From the NCBI RefSeq assembly GCF_964340395.1, contig NC_135564.1:18519431-18581430 (forward strand): 62,000 nt of DNA, in the 5' to 3' direction. Numbering within the stretch: position 1 is the first letter of the stretch; every line of letters begins with the position of its first letter. Source of the DNA: Glandiceps talaboti (taxonomy: Eukaryota > Hemichordata > Enteropneusta > Spengelidae). Below the pieces are notes generated by a model. It saw only the letters and a program-made list of their open reading frames with translations. It was not told the DNA's origin and made no database searches. The position numbers were made by a program, and so were the translations under genes. Below are positions 42,801-55,109 of this stretch, piece by piece.

Positions 42801-43627
42801 GACAATGACATAGTCCCAGCTCTGATTGGATTTAATGAACAGGCAGTTTATGTTGTCATTTTCTTGATATCACTACTCTGATCAAGCATCAACACTTGTG
42901 AACCTAAATCAAACAGACTTAGATATGTTGGTTCTGCTCGTTGGACATCGAACATGCCTACTCTTCAAGATGACATGATGGAATAAACCATTCAACAATA
43001 AAGGATAGGTCAACTACGGGGGTGGGGGGGGGGTGTGGGGACCTGGTCAAGCATGGCTGAGTTATGGCTTTGGACATGAAAACTGTGCCAACAAAATTGC
43101 TGCCAGGAAGCCATATCAGATCGTATCACGACGAAAATGGATATGCACATATATGTCCTAGAACACTGTCCTAATACCAACTTTGAATGAGATCGGTTAA
43201 AGAATTTCTGAGTTATGGCTTTGGACATGGAAAATTCACAAACAAAATGGCTGCCAGACAGCCATATTGGATCATATCACGACGAAAATGGAGATGCACA
43301 TATGTCATAGAACAATGTCCTGATACTAACTTTGAATGAGATCTGTTAAAGCATGTCTAAGTTATGGCTTTGGACATGAAAACTGTGCCAACAAAATTGC
43401 TGCCAGGAAGCCATATCGGATCGTATCACGACGAAAATGGATATGCACATATGTCATAGAACACTGTCCTAGTACCAACTTTGAATGAGATCTGTTAAAG
43501 CATGTGTGAGTTATGGCTTTGGACATGGAAAATTTGCCCAACAAAATGGCTGCCAGGCAGCCATATTGGATCGTATCACAATAACAATGAACAGGCACAT
43601 GTATGTCATAGAACACTGTGCTAATAG

Positions 43628-44500
43628 GTAACAGGACAATTGTCCCCCGGACAACTGCCCCCGAAGGACAATTGCCCCCCGGACAACTGCCCCTGAAGAA
43701 CAACTGCCCCCCAGACTACTGCCCCCGAACGAAAAAAAAACTAGTATTACAGATGTACGGGTTTGTCATTCATTAAAAAGTCACCGTCGACAACTTACCG
43801 CCGCAATTTGCATACATTATACTCACTAAACACAAACACGAAGTCATTTTTTTACTGGAAAAGATTTATTTATTATCAGTTTAATACAAAATATACAGGT
43901 AATCTCTTCTCAGTCGTGACTAATTCCCGACTTGGACTTGAACGATCCCGTACGAGAGTATGAGAGTGTAAGTGCTAGAGTGCAACGTTAGAACTATCCA
44001 TACTTATACCGTTCAACTCTACGACTCACAACACCTGTATATGATATTGATTGTTGTCCAACTGATGTCTTCACTGGCGGAATACACAAATTGCCCTGAG
44101 CCTTCTGTCGTGTATTGTATTCATAATTAAACAGCGAGCAATAATCGGTTATAGAGTGTGGTAAATTATTGTGTATTAAATCGTAAACAAAAACACCTAC
44201 TAAATACTTGTGTAACTTAAACACGTCGAGAATTGTTAACTGGTTGAAAAGAGGAGAAGAATGTTCCAGAAAATTATGTGAATTACGGCCGTAAGTTAAA
44301 TCATCATGCCGACATTTATGAATGACGTAACAGTTATCACAGATAACAATAGAGTAAAACATGTGAGTGAGTAGTAGTGAGTATAATGTACACAAATTGC
44401 GGCGGTAAGTTGCAGACGGTGACTTTTTAATGATTGACAAACCCGTACATCTGTAATACTACTATTATTACTAGGTTTTTTTTCGTTCGGTGGCAGTAGT
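43628..44500. mobile_element. TIR element carrying an RT fragment
   Basis: 43714-43838 (ACTACTGCCCCCGAACG..CAGATGTACGGGTTTGTCA) pairs with 44358-44500 inverted. The left end has about six units of GGACAACTGCCCCCGAA (43634-43733). The unit interrupts the 150-bp array. Its interior holds RT-derived coding sequence on the minus strand. Confidence 0.7.
43994..44364 (-). pseudogene. CR1/L2-like RT C-terminal fragment inside TIR element
   Basis: The minus strand reads SPLFNQLTILDVFKLHKYLV, IHNNLPHSITDYCSLF, YNTRQKAQGNLCIPPVKTS, VGQQSISYTG: the conserved tail of CR1/L2/Jockey-type RTs (compare LDIFKQHKIQLV at 41575). The frame is open over about 120 codons and merges with TIR-encoded residues. It is a captured, non-functional piece. 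Confidence 0.7.
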
Positions 44501-45120
44501 AGCAGTATCATGACAACAATGAATAAGCACATGTATGTCATAGAACACTGTCCTAATACAAACTTAGAATAAGATCTGTGCAAGCACGTCTTGAGTTATG
44601 GATTTGGACATGGAAAAATCACAAACAATATGGCTGCCAGGCAGCCATATTGGATAGTATCATGATGAAAATAATTATGCACATGTATGTCATAGAACAC
44701 TGTCCTAATACCAATATTGAATGAGATCTATTCAAGCATGTCTGAGTTATGGCTTTGGACATGGAAAATTTGCAAACAAAATAGCTGTTAGGCAGCCATA
44801 TTGGATTGTAGCATGAAACAAATTAACATGCATATGTATGCCATTGTATGTTGCCCCTGTACCAAGTTTGAAAAAAAAACAGTCCAGGCATCTCGAAGAA
44901 ACAGCTCTGGACGGACGGACGGATGGATGGACCCCAATCCATAAGTTCCCGTCCCGGACTGCGTCCAGCAGGGACTAAAAACACGAATTTTGAGCTCTGA
45001 AATGATAGCATATTTCATAAAGATAACATCGCAAATTGTTACACTAATGAATAAACATTCGAAACATTGATGAAAATATATGCCAAGCAACAAGACCACA
45101 CCCATAATACAAGACCACAT

Positions 45121-46269
45121 CAATAATAAAAGTCAAATGAATTGCATAGATTACAACTATGTTGGATAGGCAACTCGATAGTCATTCAGGAAATGAAAAC
45201 ATATAACCTAACATGGCTCATGTATGAATAGATGTTTTAAAAAACAATACAGTTGTGCTTCAACACCATTGGCGCTATTTTCCTTGATCCAAATTTGAGA
45301 GAATTCAGTCTACTTATGTCCATGGTCAGACAATGTTAGTCCCACTGCTTTTTGTTTCAGTCTTTTTTCATCATTTTTTTCCTTTTCTTATCTCATTCAT
45401 CAGCTTGGTAGAGGTTGTTGGTAAATCATGCCCAAAGTCTGTGTTCGCATTCAAACATTCACGAACTTGTCCTCTTCCTGTAAATAATAATGAGAAGAAA
45501 CAATATCCTGTTTAAGTGTTATATATATATAGATATATATATATATGGACTTCTGCTCTTAACAGAAAAACTAAACAAAAAAAGAGTTATTGCAAATGGT
45601 GGCTATGTACTTTTTAACCCAGTGCGAATAAGAAATTGATTGGGGATATTCCATTATTAATTAAACCTTGTGACACCGTGAGGTCGTCAATGGCAGGTCG
45701 CGCGATCCTGCCGATGACAAACCACAGATGCCAATGCTGTATGATCCATCACTCCTACGTGTTGGTTTACATGAACTGATAAAGACGTTATGGCAGGATA
45801 ATGTGGCAGGATCTACATCATTGTCTTTCATCAGATTTCTTTAAACAAACGAAGTATTTGATATAGTCGTCTGTGAGACGTATCATTATGCTGCCAGACT
45901 CACATGTATGCAGTATTTGTGTATGCAAATTTGTTTGTATTTACTGTAAACATGATAAATATTTTACCCAACACCCATACTATCTGTCTATTAATTTTTA
46001 CAGCTAATTTCCAATTGTAAATGTAATCCTTGTATTTATCAAAAAAATAAATTTCACATGCTTTTTTGACCAAAAATGTGTTTCATACCAATTTTCCCCA
46101 ATTTCTTGGTAAAGGTACTGATCATACATTCATGTAAGTTAAAATTCAATATTTCATAATTATATACTTGTAGATGAGACCATATCCCACCTGTTTTGGT
46201 GTAAAATGATCACTATCAAAACATTGTGTACAATTGTGTGCAACCTAAAAAGTCCTAGGGGGGTCATTT
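45121..46269. other. Intergenic DNA
   Basis: No gene recognised. A short (AT)n is at 45522-45546, and GGCAGGTCGCGCGATCCTGCC at 45692-45712 is a small hairpin. Confidence 0.35.
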
Positions 46270-46400
46270 GCATGGAATGTCTATGGCATCTTTAGGTAGT
46301 CCCACATCTAAAAACTACCAATGTTTGACTTTGAACCACTAAATAATGCAAATGGTAGCCCAATTTGGCTACAAAGTTATGAATTGAACAGTGACACTGT

Positions 46401-47009
46401 GTGGCACATTAAAAAAATAATGTCCCCAGTTTGGTATTATTTTGTGTTGATGGTATGTACCAAAACAAACCATTGTAAACATACTGGCATATACATAATG
46501 GCAGTAGATTCAAATCTTCATTCAATGCACATATCTTTCAACACTGACAGGACACACTATTGGACTTACTTCAACTAATCAGGTAACAAATTTAGAGCTC
46601 TACTATAGATCTGATGATTGATTTTTGTAGTGATCTCTGATGCAAAAAAAAAAATTCTTTTTGTGTTAAAACTGTCCTTGTCTTTCTATATATAGTTTGA
46701 AAAAAATTGTAACTTTCCTGAGAAAACTAAGCAAATGCTGACTAAAAAAAATGATTTGCAAAAGATTAGAGTTATAAATTTGCAGAGAAAGAACACTGGG
46801 CTCTAACTTAGTTTACTGCATGACAGCAGGTTTTTTTGTTTTTGTTTTGTTTATTTATGTTATTTTTCCTGTTTTCTTGTTTATTTGCTGTTTGTTTCTA
46901 ACATGGTTCATGGGCTCCCTGCGGTTCAACAAACATCTCCTTTGCATATGAAAAGTAATCTTGTTCTGACTGGTAATGTAGTTGGTTATCACGGTTTTTA
47001 ATGCATACC
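46401..47009. other. Intergenic DNA
   Basis: AT-rich; nothing recognised. Confidence 0.3.
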
Positions 47010-47335
47010 ACATCTTAATTGCACATATCCACTGTAGTGTAGCTAATAGAAGGGGTGGCTAAAATAATTCTAGGGTTTCATTTGGTGGGTCTTAACATTT
47101 CAAGAGGAGCTACACAATTAGTTTAACAGTAAATTTGCGTTCATTTCCAAACTGTTCAACTGGAAATTTATTGATATTTCAAGTGATAAAATTAAAATGA
47201 GTGAATAAAATCAACTTGGATTTTTTTCCTATATCATGATTACTATTTTTTTTTAAAATTGACCTACCTGCCCAATATGTTGGGTTTAGTTGCCCGTTGA
47301 GCATTTTTGTTTTTGCCATAAAGGAATATATTTGC
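47010..47335. repeat. Partial copy of the 8516-9739 element
   Basis: Shares GTGGCTAAAATAATTCT, GTGGGTCTTAACAT, AGAGGAGCTAC and ATTGACCTACCTGCCCAATA with 9416-9690 in the same orientation, ending GTTGAGCATTTTTGTTTTTGCC. Confidence 0.75.
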
Positions 47336-49517
47336 TTATCAAATACCTAGTTAACTTGCTAATGTTATGAACCCATATTTACTTAGTACGCAAATACATA
47401 CTAAATTAAATGTTAAAATCTGAGTAGTTTCGATTAATGTCAGCAGCAATGCATTACTCATTACCGGTAAACACAAAAAGAAAAGAAAAATAATTGTCCT
47501 TACCAGCATTTGTCTTGAAAGTATGATATTTGGGCTGTTCATTATTGGTTTTATTAGAAGCACCAAGATCCCCAACTGCAATAAAGGTAAAGTAATTATA
47601 ATTGCATTATTGACTAGAATTTCACATGTATTCTGCAGGTGGTAATTTCAAAACTTCCCCAAAGTATTATAGCTAAGGTACATATTTCTACTACCACTTA
47701 TTAAAGTCAAGAAGTCATTGGGCCAATTGTTTTGATAGTTGGTGAGGACATCACTTATGGTTTCTAGTTGATCACATTACATGTATGGGATATGGGTTAA
47801 AAAATAAGATTTTTGTTACAAAAAGATCAACTGATCTTGCTTACACTTGCTGTTGATATTTCTAGTGAATGTGAAAAACCAAAATATATTAGGTCTTGAA
47901 ATATGCTTTTGGGGTTAGAAGTCTCAAATAAAAATTACCTGGGCATATTAAGCTGAAATATTTTGAAGGTATGTTCATGTGGTTTGGATATGAAGAAAAA
48001 TGGTGATACACTGGCCTATCTGGTATAAAAATTAGCATAATACATTTTTCTAAAAATCAAAACTCAAAAACTACTAGACCGATTAAACTAAAATTCAGTG
48101 AGGGTATGTTTTAGGAATGTGAACGTTGTGATGAGTGATATTCACATTCTGTCTAAAATTTGCATTTCTGTCTAAAGTCTGAAATGTAAACTGTGGTGGG
48201 TTTGTTCTCTTGGGTGTGGATATGAAGACTTATCATATGTCTATGTCAATATCTCCCCATTACATGATATGGGAAATTAAAAGTCATTACATTCACATTA
48301 TATGTCACCGGGAAGTGTCTCCTTAGTGAATAAGATATGGCGCTACCAAATGTAAAGAAACAAAATGGGGATCAATGTGCACAATTGATGTCACTATAAA
48401 TTATTGCAAAAAATAAGATATGTTCCAGAACTGCTGTAGTAGTATAGAATGGATAATACAGACATGTATGAGCAGAATTTTTCCATGTTCCCTTAAATGT
48501 GGAAATTATTGTAAAATTGTGAATTTAAGGATAAGCTTTAAATTTTCAGCAATATTGCAACATATCAGTAAATTCAATTGTGCATTGAGGTAATTTGTCA
48601 TATTGTGTATAAACTATAACCCAAACACTGAGTATGCAATACAAATATATGGAGTTATACAATGGATAAGATGGTGGTTAGCACTAGATTTCACATGCTG
48701 AAGTCATTTGGTAAAATAAGATAGGCGGTTATTGATAAATCTATGTAGACAATAAGTGTCATCTGTGTGTGAGAAGGATGCAGGTAAACTGGACTTAAGT
48801 ATGTAGTGGTGATGTTATCAAAGCTGAAGTACCTGTACTTACCATCAACTTTGCCTATTGAATCACACATAGTTTGAGCTGAGACTCTGGTGGCTGAAAC
48901 GAAATTCAATGTAAATTATTCTATTGGTCATAATAACACAAACAAATGTACATCATATACATACACTCCAGTACATATGTGCAACATTCAACATATATAT
49001 ACAAACAACAGAATTGTTACAACCAAGCAATGCATCAATATGGATAGTATAGAGCCTGGCTTTCATGATCAAGTTAAACTAAGTTACAGGTAAGTTATTC
49101 CTTAGTGTTCACATCTGTGTTATTGTGTGATTCCATGAATCAAGAATATATTAGTCTTGTATATACAAGAATAACGGTCAAATCTTACATACAGTAAGAT
49201 ATGTGATGATTATATATGCAAAGTAAAATAACAGAAATCCAGAGTCATGTATATATGTTCCTACCTGGTACTGCTGAGGAATTGTGGTCTGGATCACTTT
49301 GGAAGGAGCTCCCTCCTGAAATGAAATGATACATAGAAAATGTTTGGTTTAGAATGTTTTGAGATGTCATTCATGGTTGTTTATTCATAAAGTGTGCACT
49401 TTTCACATTTTATGACCCAAATTTCAAACCTGTGGTGTAATGTTTATTTGAGCAACATTCTCACGAGACATCATAAGTAACATCTCTACCAAATATTAAA
49501 GCAATCTGTGTAAGTTG

Positions 49518-49519
<2 letters not shown>
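47336..49519. other. Intergenic DNA with weak repeats
   Basis: 47700-48110 repeats AAAAACTACTAGACCGATT-type phrases related to 27220-27480. No coding region is supported in this stretch. Confidence 0.35.
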
Positions 49520-49572
<53 letters not shown>

Positions 49573-49658
49573 CCATGATACTGTAAAACACATTGAACCT
49601 GTCAAAAAAAGGAAAATTGTCCTCACCCAATATCATTGGCATTTCTCAATTGAAATTG

Positions 49659-49722
<64 letters not shown>
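49520..49722. repeat. Two (CA)n tracts in a duplicated context
   Basis: (CA)n at 49520-49568 and 49661-49721 are each preceded by TTGTTCACAC and followed by GTTTC[CT]ATGATAC, so a segment of about 145 bp was duplicated. Confidence 0.85.
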
Positions 49723-49724
<2 letters not shown>

Positions 49725-51629
49725 TGTTTCTATGATACATACCGGTATAACACTGAACTGAAGTTCATCATATTTATTCAGAATGTAATGAAATGTTATA
49801 CTCATGGCACAGATCAACAGGTTACACACATGGCACAATCAAAAGAGGTAAAATATCCTTCCCTTGTGTACCTAGTGACAATATACACATTAAAATTTCT
49901 CCCTATGGTCCCTTTCACCATAAGGGGAAATATACATATACATGTACCTAGTGACAATATACACATTAATATTTCTCCCTATGGTCACTTTCACCATAAG
50001 GGGAAATATACATATACATGTACCTAGTGAAAATATACACATTAAAATTTCTCCCTATGGTCACTTTCACCATAAGGGGAAATATACATACACATGTACC
50101 TAGTGAAAATATACACATTAATATTTCTCCCTATGGTCACTTTCACCATAAGGGGAAATATACATACACATGTACCTAGTGAAAATATACACATTAATAT
50201 TTCTCCCTATGGTCATTTAAACCATAAGGGGAAATATACATATACATGTACCTAGCGACAATATACACATTAAAATTTCTCCCTATGGTCACTTTCACTA
50301 TAAGGGGAAATATACATATACATGTACCTAGTGAAAATATACACATTAAAATTTCTCCCTATGGTCATTTTAACCAAAAGGGGAAATATACATATACATG
50401 TACCTAGTGAAAATATACACATTAATATTTCTCCCTATGGTCATTTTAACCAAAAGGGGAAATATACATATACATGTACCTAGTGAAAATATACACATTA
50501 ATATTTCTCCCTATGGGCACATGTACTATAAGGGGAAATATACATGTACATGTACCTAGTGACAATATACACATTAATATTTCTCCCTATGGTCATTTAA
50601 ACCATAAGGGGAAATATACATATACATGTACCTAGTGAGAATATACACATTAAAATATCTCCCTATGGTCACTTTCACTATAAGGGGAAATATACATATA
50701 CATGTACCTAGTGACAATATACACATTAAAATTTCTCCCTATGGTCACTTGTACTATAAGGGGAAATATACATGTACCTAGTGACAATATACACATTTTA
50801 ATATTTCTCCCTATGGTCATTTTAACCAAAAGGGGAAATATACATATACATGTACCTAGTGAAAATATACACATTAATAGTTCTCCCTATGGTCATTTAA
50901 ACCATAAGGGGAAATATACATATACATGTACCTAGTGACAATATACACATTAAAATTTCTCCCTATGGTCACTTTCACTATAAGGGGAAATATACATATA
51001 CATGTACCTAGTGACAATATACACATTAAAATTTCTCCCTATGGTCACTTGTACTATAAGGGGAAATATACATGTACCTAGTGACAATATACACATTTTA
51101 ATATTTCTCCCTATGGTCATTTTAACCAAAAGGGGAAATATACATATACATGTACCTAGTGAAAATATACACATTAATATTTCTCCCTATGGTCATTTAA
51201 ACCATAAGGGGAAATATACATATACATGTACCTAGTGACAATATACACATTAAAATTTCTCCCTATGGTCACTTTCACTATAAGGGGAAATATACATATA
51301 CATGTACCTAGTGAAAATATACACATTAATATTTCTCCCTATGGTCATCTAAACCATAAGGGGAAATATACATATACATGTACCTAGTGAAAATATACAC
51401 ATTAATAGTTCTCCCTATGGTCATTTAAACCATAAGGGGAAATATACATATACATGTACCTAGTGAAAATATACACATTAATATTTCTCCCTATGGTCAT
51501 TTAAACCATAAGGGGAAATATACATATACATGTACCTAGTGAAAATATACACATTTCTCCCTAAGGTCACTTTTACTATAAGGGGAAATATACATATACA
51601 TGTACCTAGTGAAAATATACACATTAAAA

Positions 51630-51885
51630 GTTCACAGCAAGGTCAAAATGGCAGCTTCGAACGATGTCGTCTGCCAACCTCAAGAGAAGAGAGCAAGATT
51701 TTCATGAGGTATATTATAAAACACATATTGCCTGGCCTATATTTGGCCTATAGCACCCGTTTATTACCCCCTCATGACTGTGAGTTACCAGAATTACATA
51801 TACATGTGATTCTGGTAACTCACAGTCCCCCGGGTGTAATAAACAGGTGCTATAGCCCTCATGGCCAGGCAATATGTGTTCAATA
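51630..51885. mobile_element. Palindromic insert in satellite, copy 1
   Basis: After GTTCACAGCAAGGTC and an exon-like segment, 51719-51880 forms a long hairpin (AACACATATTGCCTGGCC pairing with GGCCAGGCAATATGTGTT), with AACTCACAGT in the inner arm. The centre is short (ATACATGT). Satellite monomers continue on both sides. Confidence 0.85.
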
Positions 51886-53950
51886 TACATATACCTAGTG
51901 ACAATATCCACATTAATATTTCCCTCTATGGTCACTTTCACCATAAGGGGAAATATACATACACATGTACCTAGTGAAAATATACACATTAATATTTCTC
52001 CCTATGGTCACTTTCACCATAAGGGGAAATATACATACACATGTACCTAGTGAAAATATACACATTAATATTTCTCCCTATGGTCATTTAAACCATAAGG
52101 GGAAATATACATATACATGTACCTAGCGACAATATACACATTAAAATTTCTCCCTATGGTCACTTTCACTATAAGGGGAAATATACATATACCTAGTGAA
52201 AATATACACATTAATATTTCTCCCTATGGTCATTTTAACCAAAAGGGGAAATATACATATACATGTACCTAGTGAAAATATACACATTAATATTTCTCCC
52301 TATGGGCACATGTACTATAAGGGGAAATATACATGTACATGTACCTAGTGACAATATACACATTAATATTTCTCCCTATGGTCATTTAAACCATAAGGGG
52401 AAATATACATATACATGTACCTAGTGACAATATACACATTAAAATATCTCCCTATGGTCACTTTCACTATAAGGGGAAATATACATATACATGTACCTAG
52501 TGACAATATACACATTAAAATTTCTCCCTATGGTCACTTGTACTATAAGGGGAAATATACATGTACCTAGTGACAATATACACATTTTAATATTTCTCCC
52601 TATGGTCATTTTAACCAAAAGGGGAAATATACATATACATGTACCTAGTGAAAATATACACATTAATATTTCTCCCTATGGTCATTTAAACCATAAGGGG
52701 AAATATACATATACATGTACCTAGTGACAATATACACATTAAAATTTCTCCCTATGGTCACTTTCACTATAAGGGGAAATATACATATACATGTACCTAG
52801 TGAAAATATACACATTAATATTTCTCCCTATGGTCACTTTCACCATAAGGGGAAATATACATACACATGTACCTAGTGAAAATATACACATTAATATTTC
52901 TCCCTATGGTCATTTAAACCATAAGGGGAAATATACATATACATGTACCTAGCGACAATATACACATTAAAATTTCTCCCTATGGTCACTTTCACTATAA
53001 GGGGAAATATACATATACCTAGTGAAAATATACACATTAATATTTCTCCCTATGGTCATTTTAACCAAAAGGGGAAATATACATATACATGTACCTAGTG
53101 AAAATATACACATTAATATTTCTCCCTATGGGCACATGTACTATAAGGGGAAATATACATATACATGTACCTAGTGAAAATATACACATTAATATTTCTC
53201 CCTATGGTCATTTAAACCATAAGGGGAAATATACATATACATGTACCTAGTGACAATATACACATTAAAATATCTCCCTATGGTCACTTTCACTATAAGG
53301 GGAAATATACATATACATGTACCTAGTGACAATATACACATTAAAATTTCTCCCTATGGTCACTTGTACTATAAGGGGAAATATACATGTACCTAGTGAC
53401 AATATACACATTTTAATATTTCTCCCTATGGTCATTTTAACCAAAAGGGGAAATATACATATACATGTACCTAGTGAAAATATACACATTAATATTTCTC
53501 CCTATGGTCATTTAAACCATAAGGGGAAATATACATATACATGTACCTAGTGACAATATACACATTAAAATTTCTCCCTATGGTCACTTTCACTATAAGG
53601 GGAAATATACATATACATGTACCTAGTGAAAATATACACATTAATATTTCTCCCTATGGTCATCTAAACCATAAGGGGAAATATACATATACATGTACCT
53701 AGTGAAAATATACACATTAATAGTTCTCCCTATGGTCATTTAAACCATAAGGGGAAATATACATATACATGTACCTAGTGAAAATATACACATTAATATT
53801 TCTCCCTATGGTCATTTAAACCATAAGGGGAAATATACATATACATGTACCTAGTGAAAATATACACATTAATATTTCTCCCTATGGTCACTTTCACTAT
53901 AAGGGGAAATATACATATACATGTACCTAGTGAAAATATACACATTAAAA

Positions 53951-54237
53951 GTTCACAGCAAGGTCAAAATGGCAGCTTCGAACGATGTCGTCTGCCAACC
54001 TCAAGAGAAGAGAGCAAGATTTTCATGAGGTATATTATAAAACACATATTGCCTGGCCTATATTTGGCCTATAGCACCCGTTTATTACCCCCTCGTGACT
54101 GTGAGTTACCAGAATTACATGCTATTTCCTGAGGCCGAAGGCCGAGGGAAATAGCATGTGATTCTGGTAACTCACAGTCCCCCGGGTGTAATAAACAGGT
54201 GCTATAGCCCTCATGGCCAGGCAATATGTGTTCAATA
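53951..54237. mobile_element. Palindromic insert in satellite, copy 2
   Basis: Nearly identical to 51630-51885 but with about 30 extra bases in the loop (GCTATTTCCTGAGGCCGAAG, ending GGAAATAGC), which extend the palindrome. It lies 2321 bp from copy 1, so both arose by higher-order duplication. Confidence 0.85.
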
Positions 54238-54399
54238 TACATATACCTAGTGACAATATCCACATTAATATTTCCCTCTATGGTCACTTTCACCATAAGG
54301 GGAAATGATACATACATGTATACCTAGTGACAATATACACATTAAAATTTCTCCCTAAGGTCACTTTTACTATAAGGAGAAATATACATATACCTAGCG

Positions 54400-54472
54400 A
54401 CAACATATACATATAAATTTCCTCCTATGGTCACATTTCCTGACTTGAGTTTGTGCTCATTGATTGCCAAAA
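54400..54472. repeat. Left arm of 2.3-kb inverted pair
   Basis: CATTTCCTGACTTGAGTTTG and GTGCTCATTGATTGCCAAAA are matched in reverse complement at 56661-56735. The arms continue into satellite monomers on the outer sides. Confidence 0.85.
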
Positions 54473-54623
54473 GTTTTCACTCGTCACTATATTGGGAATA
54501 GAAATGATATGTTTATGGCAACTTAAACCTTTTTCTGCTATCAGAGGTAGTATATTACTCGATAGTGAGATATTTTCGGCTACCATTAATTTTGCTATTT
54601 AGGATACAGGAGATTGCACCAAC

Positions 54624-54820
54624 CTGTTTTTGCTCCCATGGCAAATTCTTCACACCATAATCACAGAGAATTTCTTCTCCTTCTTCAATATCTTTAATTG
54701 TGAAGAGGCAAAGCACTGGTGATCCATCCAATTTAAGTAATTTCATTTTGGAATTTGGTACCCCATGATTTACCAAACGCCCCATACATGAGTTTGGTTC
54801 TTCTAGCTGTAGCATCGATA
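54624..54820 (-). pseudogene. SET-domain exon (partial, with apparent frameshift)
   Basis: The minus strand reads GRLVNHGVPNSKMKLLKLDG, SPVLCLFTIKDIEEGEEILC and DYGVKNLPWEQK, matching the second half of a SET (lysine methyltransferase) domain: the (N/G)RLVNH motif and the GEE(I)..DYG motif are both present. It is bounded by acceptor TTTTTTACAG (54821 side) and donor ACAG|GTTGG (54623 side). The expected IDAT motif precedes GRLVNH but in another frame, so a one-base indel interrupts the exon. It is either a genuine multi-exon gene with a sequencing error or a pseudogene fragment. No other SET exons were recognised nearby. Confidence 0.65.
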
Positions 54821-54848
54821 CTGTAAAAAAGAACACATATATCAGATT

Positions 54849-55109
54849 CTCATCTTGCAACATGGTTTTTGTCAAGGGAAGTCATGTCTTACTAACTTAC
54901 TCAAATTTCTGGATGAAACGACACAATATGTAGATGTTATATACTTAGACTTTGCAAAGGCTTTCAACAAAGTATCCCATGTCAGATTAATTAACAAAAT
55001 GGAAAACCATGGTATAACTGGTCCTGTCCTTCAGTGGGTCAAGGCATGGCTAACTGATCGTCAGCGAGTTGTCATAAATGGAACTTCATCAGCATGGAAA
55101 GCAGTCATA
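54849..55109 (+). pseudogene. RT-domain fragment of a non-LTR retrotransposon
   Basis: Reads QHGFCQGKSCLTNLLKFLDE, then DVIYLDFAKAFNKVSH, RLINKMENHGITG, WVKAWLTDRQRVVINGTSSA: RT motifs including the F-A-K-A-F segment with the first catalytic Asp (YLDFAKAF). The frame is open over about 87 codons and stops abruptly where a C/G-rich repeat begins (55110). Neither end of the element is present. Confidence 0.85.

Larger units (their letters stand above)
43050..44990. repeat. 150-bp tandem repeat, six copies, interrupted
   Basis: GTTATGGCTTTGGACATG recurs at 43061, 43212, 43361, 43510, then (after the element at 43625-44500) at about 44594 and 44746: a 149-152-bp period. Each unit includes a GGCTGCCAGG..GCCATAT self-complementary core and TATGTCATAGAACACTGTCC. 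It ends with (GGAC)n/(GGAT)n at 44909-44932 and CCCGTCCCGGACTGCGTCC, like the 3' end of a non-autonomous retroposon. Confidence 0.85.
49867..54435. repeat. Hairpin-monomer satellite, 70-78-bp units, 50 or more copies
   Basis: Each monomer reads TGTACCTAGTGAMAATATAC, ACATTAAWATTTCTCCCTAT, GGTCAYTTTMACCATAAGGGG and AAATATACATATACA. TTTCTCCCTATGG and CCATAAGGGGAAA form a hairpin around a 9-nt variable loop. Blocks of about 300 bp (near 50649 and 50949), 826 bp (52439 and 53265) and about 2.3 kb are repeated, showing higher-order structure. Open frames across it are artefacts. Inverted monomers recur at 56705-56750 and 57741-57935. Confidence 0.95.

Noticed and set aside
43010-43703. 72-113-aa minus-strand open frames
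   Set aside because: They are translations of the 150-bp tandem repeat (recurring SMTYVH / SHSKLVLGQCS phrases), not a gene.
50650-53550. Repeated 74-77-aa open frames on both strands
   Set aside because: They are identical translations of satellite higher-order units with no domain, and recur only because the DNA repeats.
49867-54435. CRISPR-like appearance of regularly spaced repeats
   Set aside because: Units are 70-78 bp with no unique spacers, in an animal-type genome; it is a satellite with hairpin monomers.
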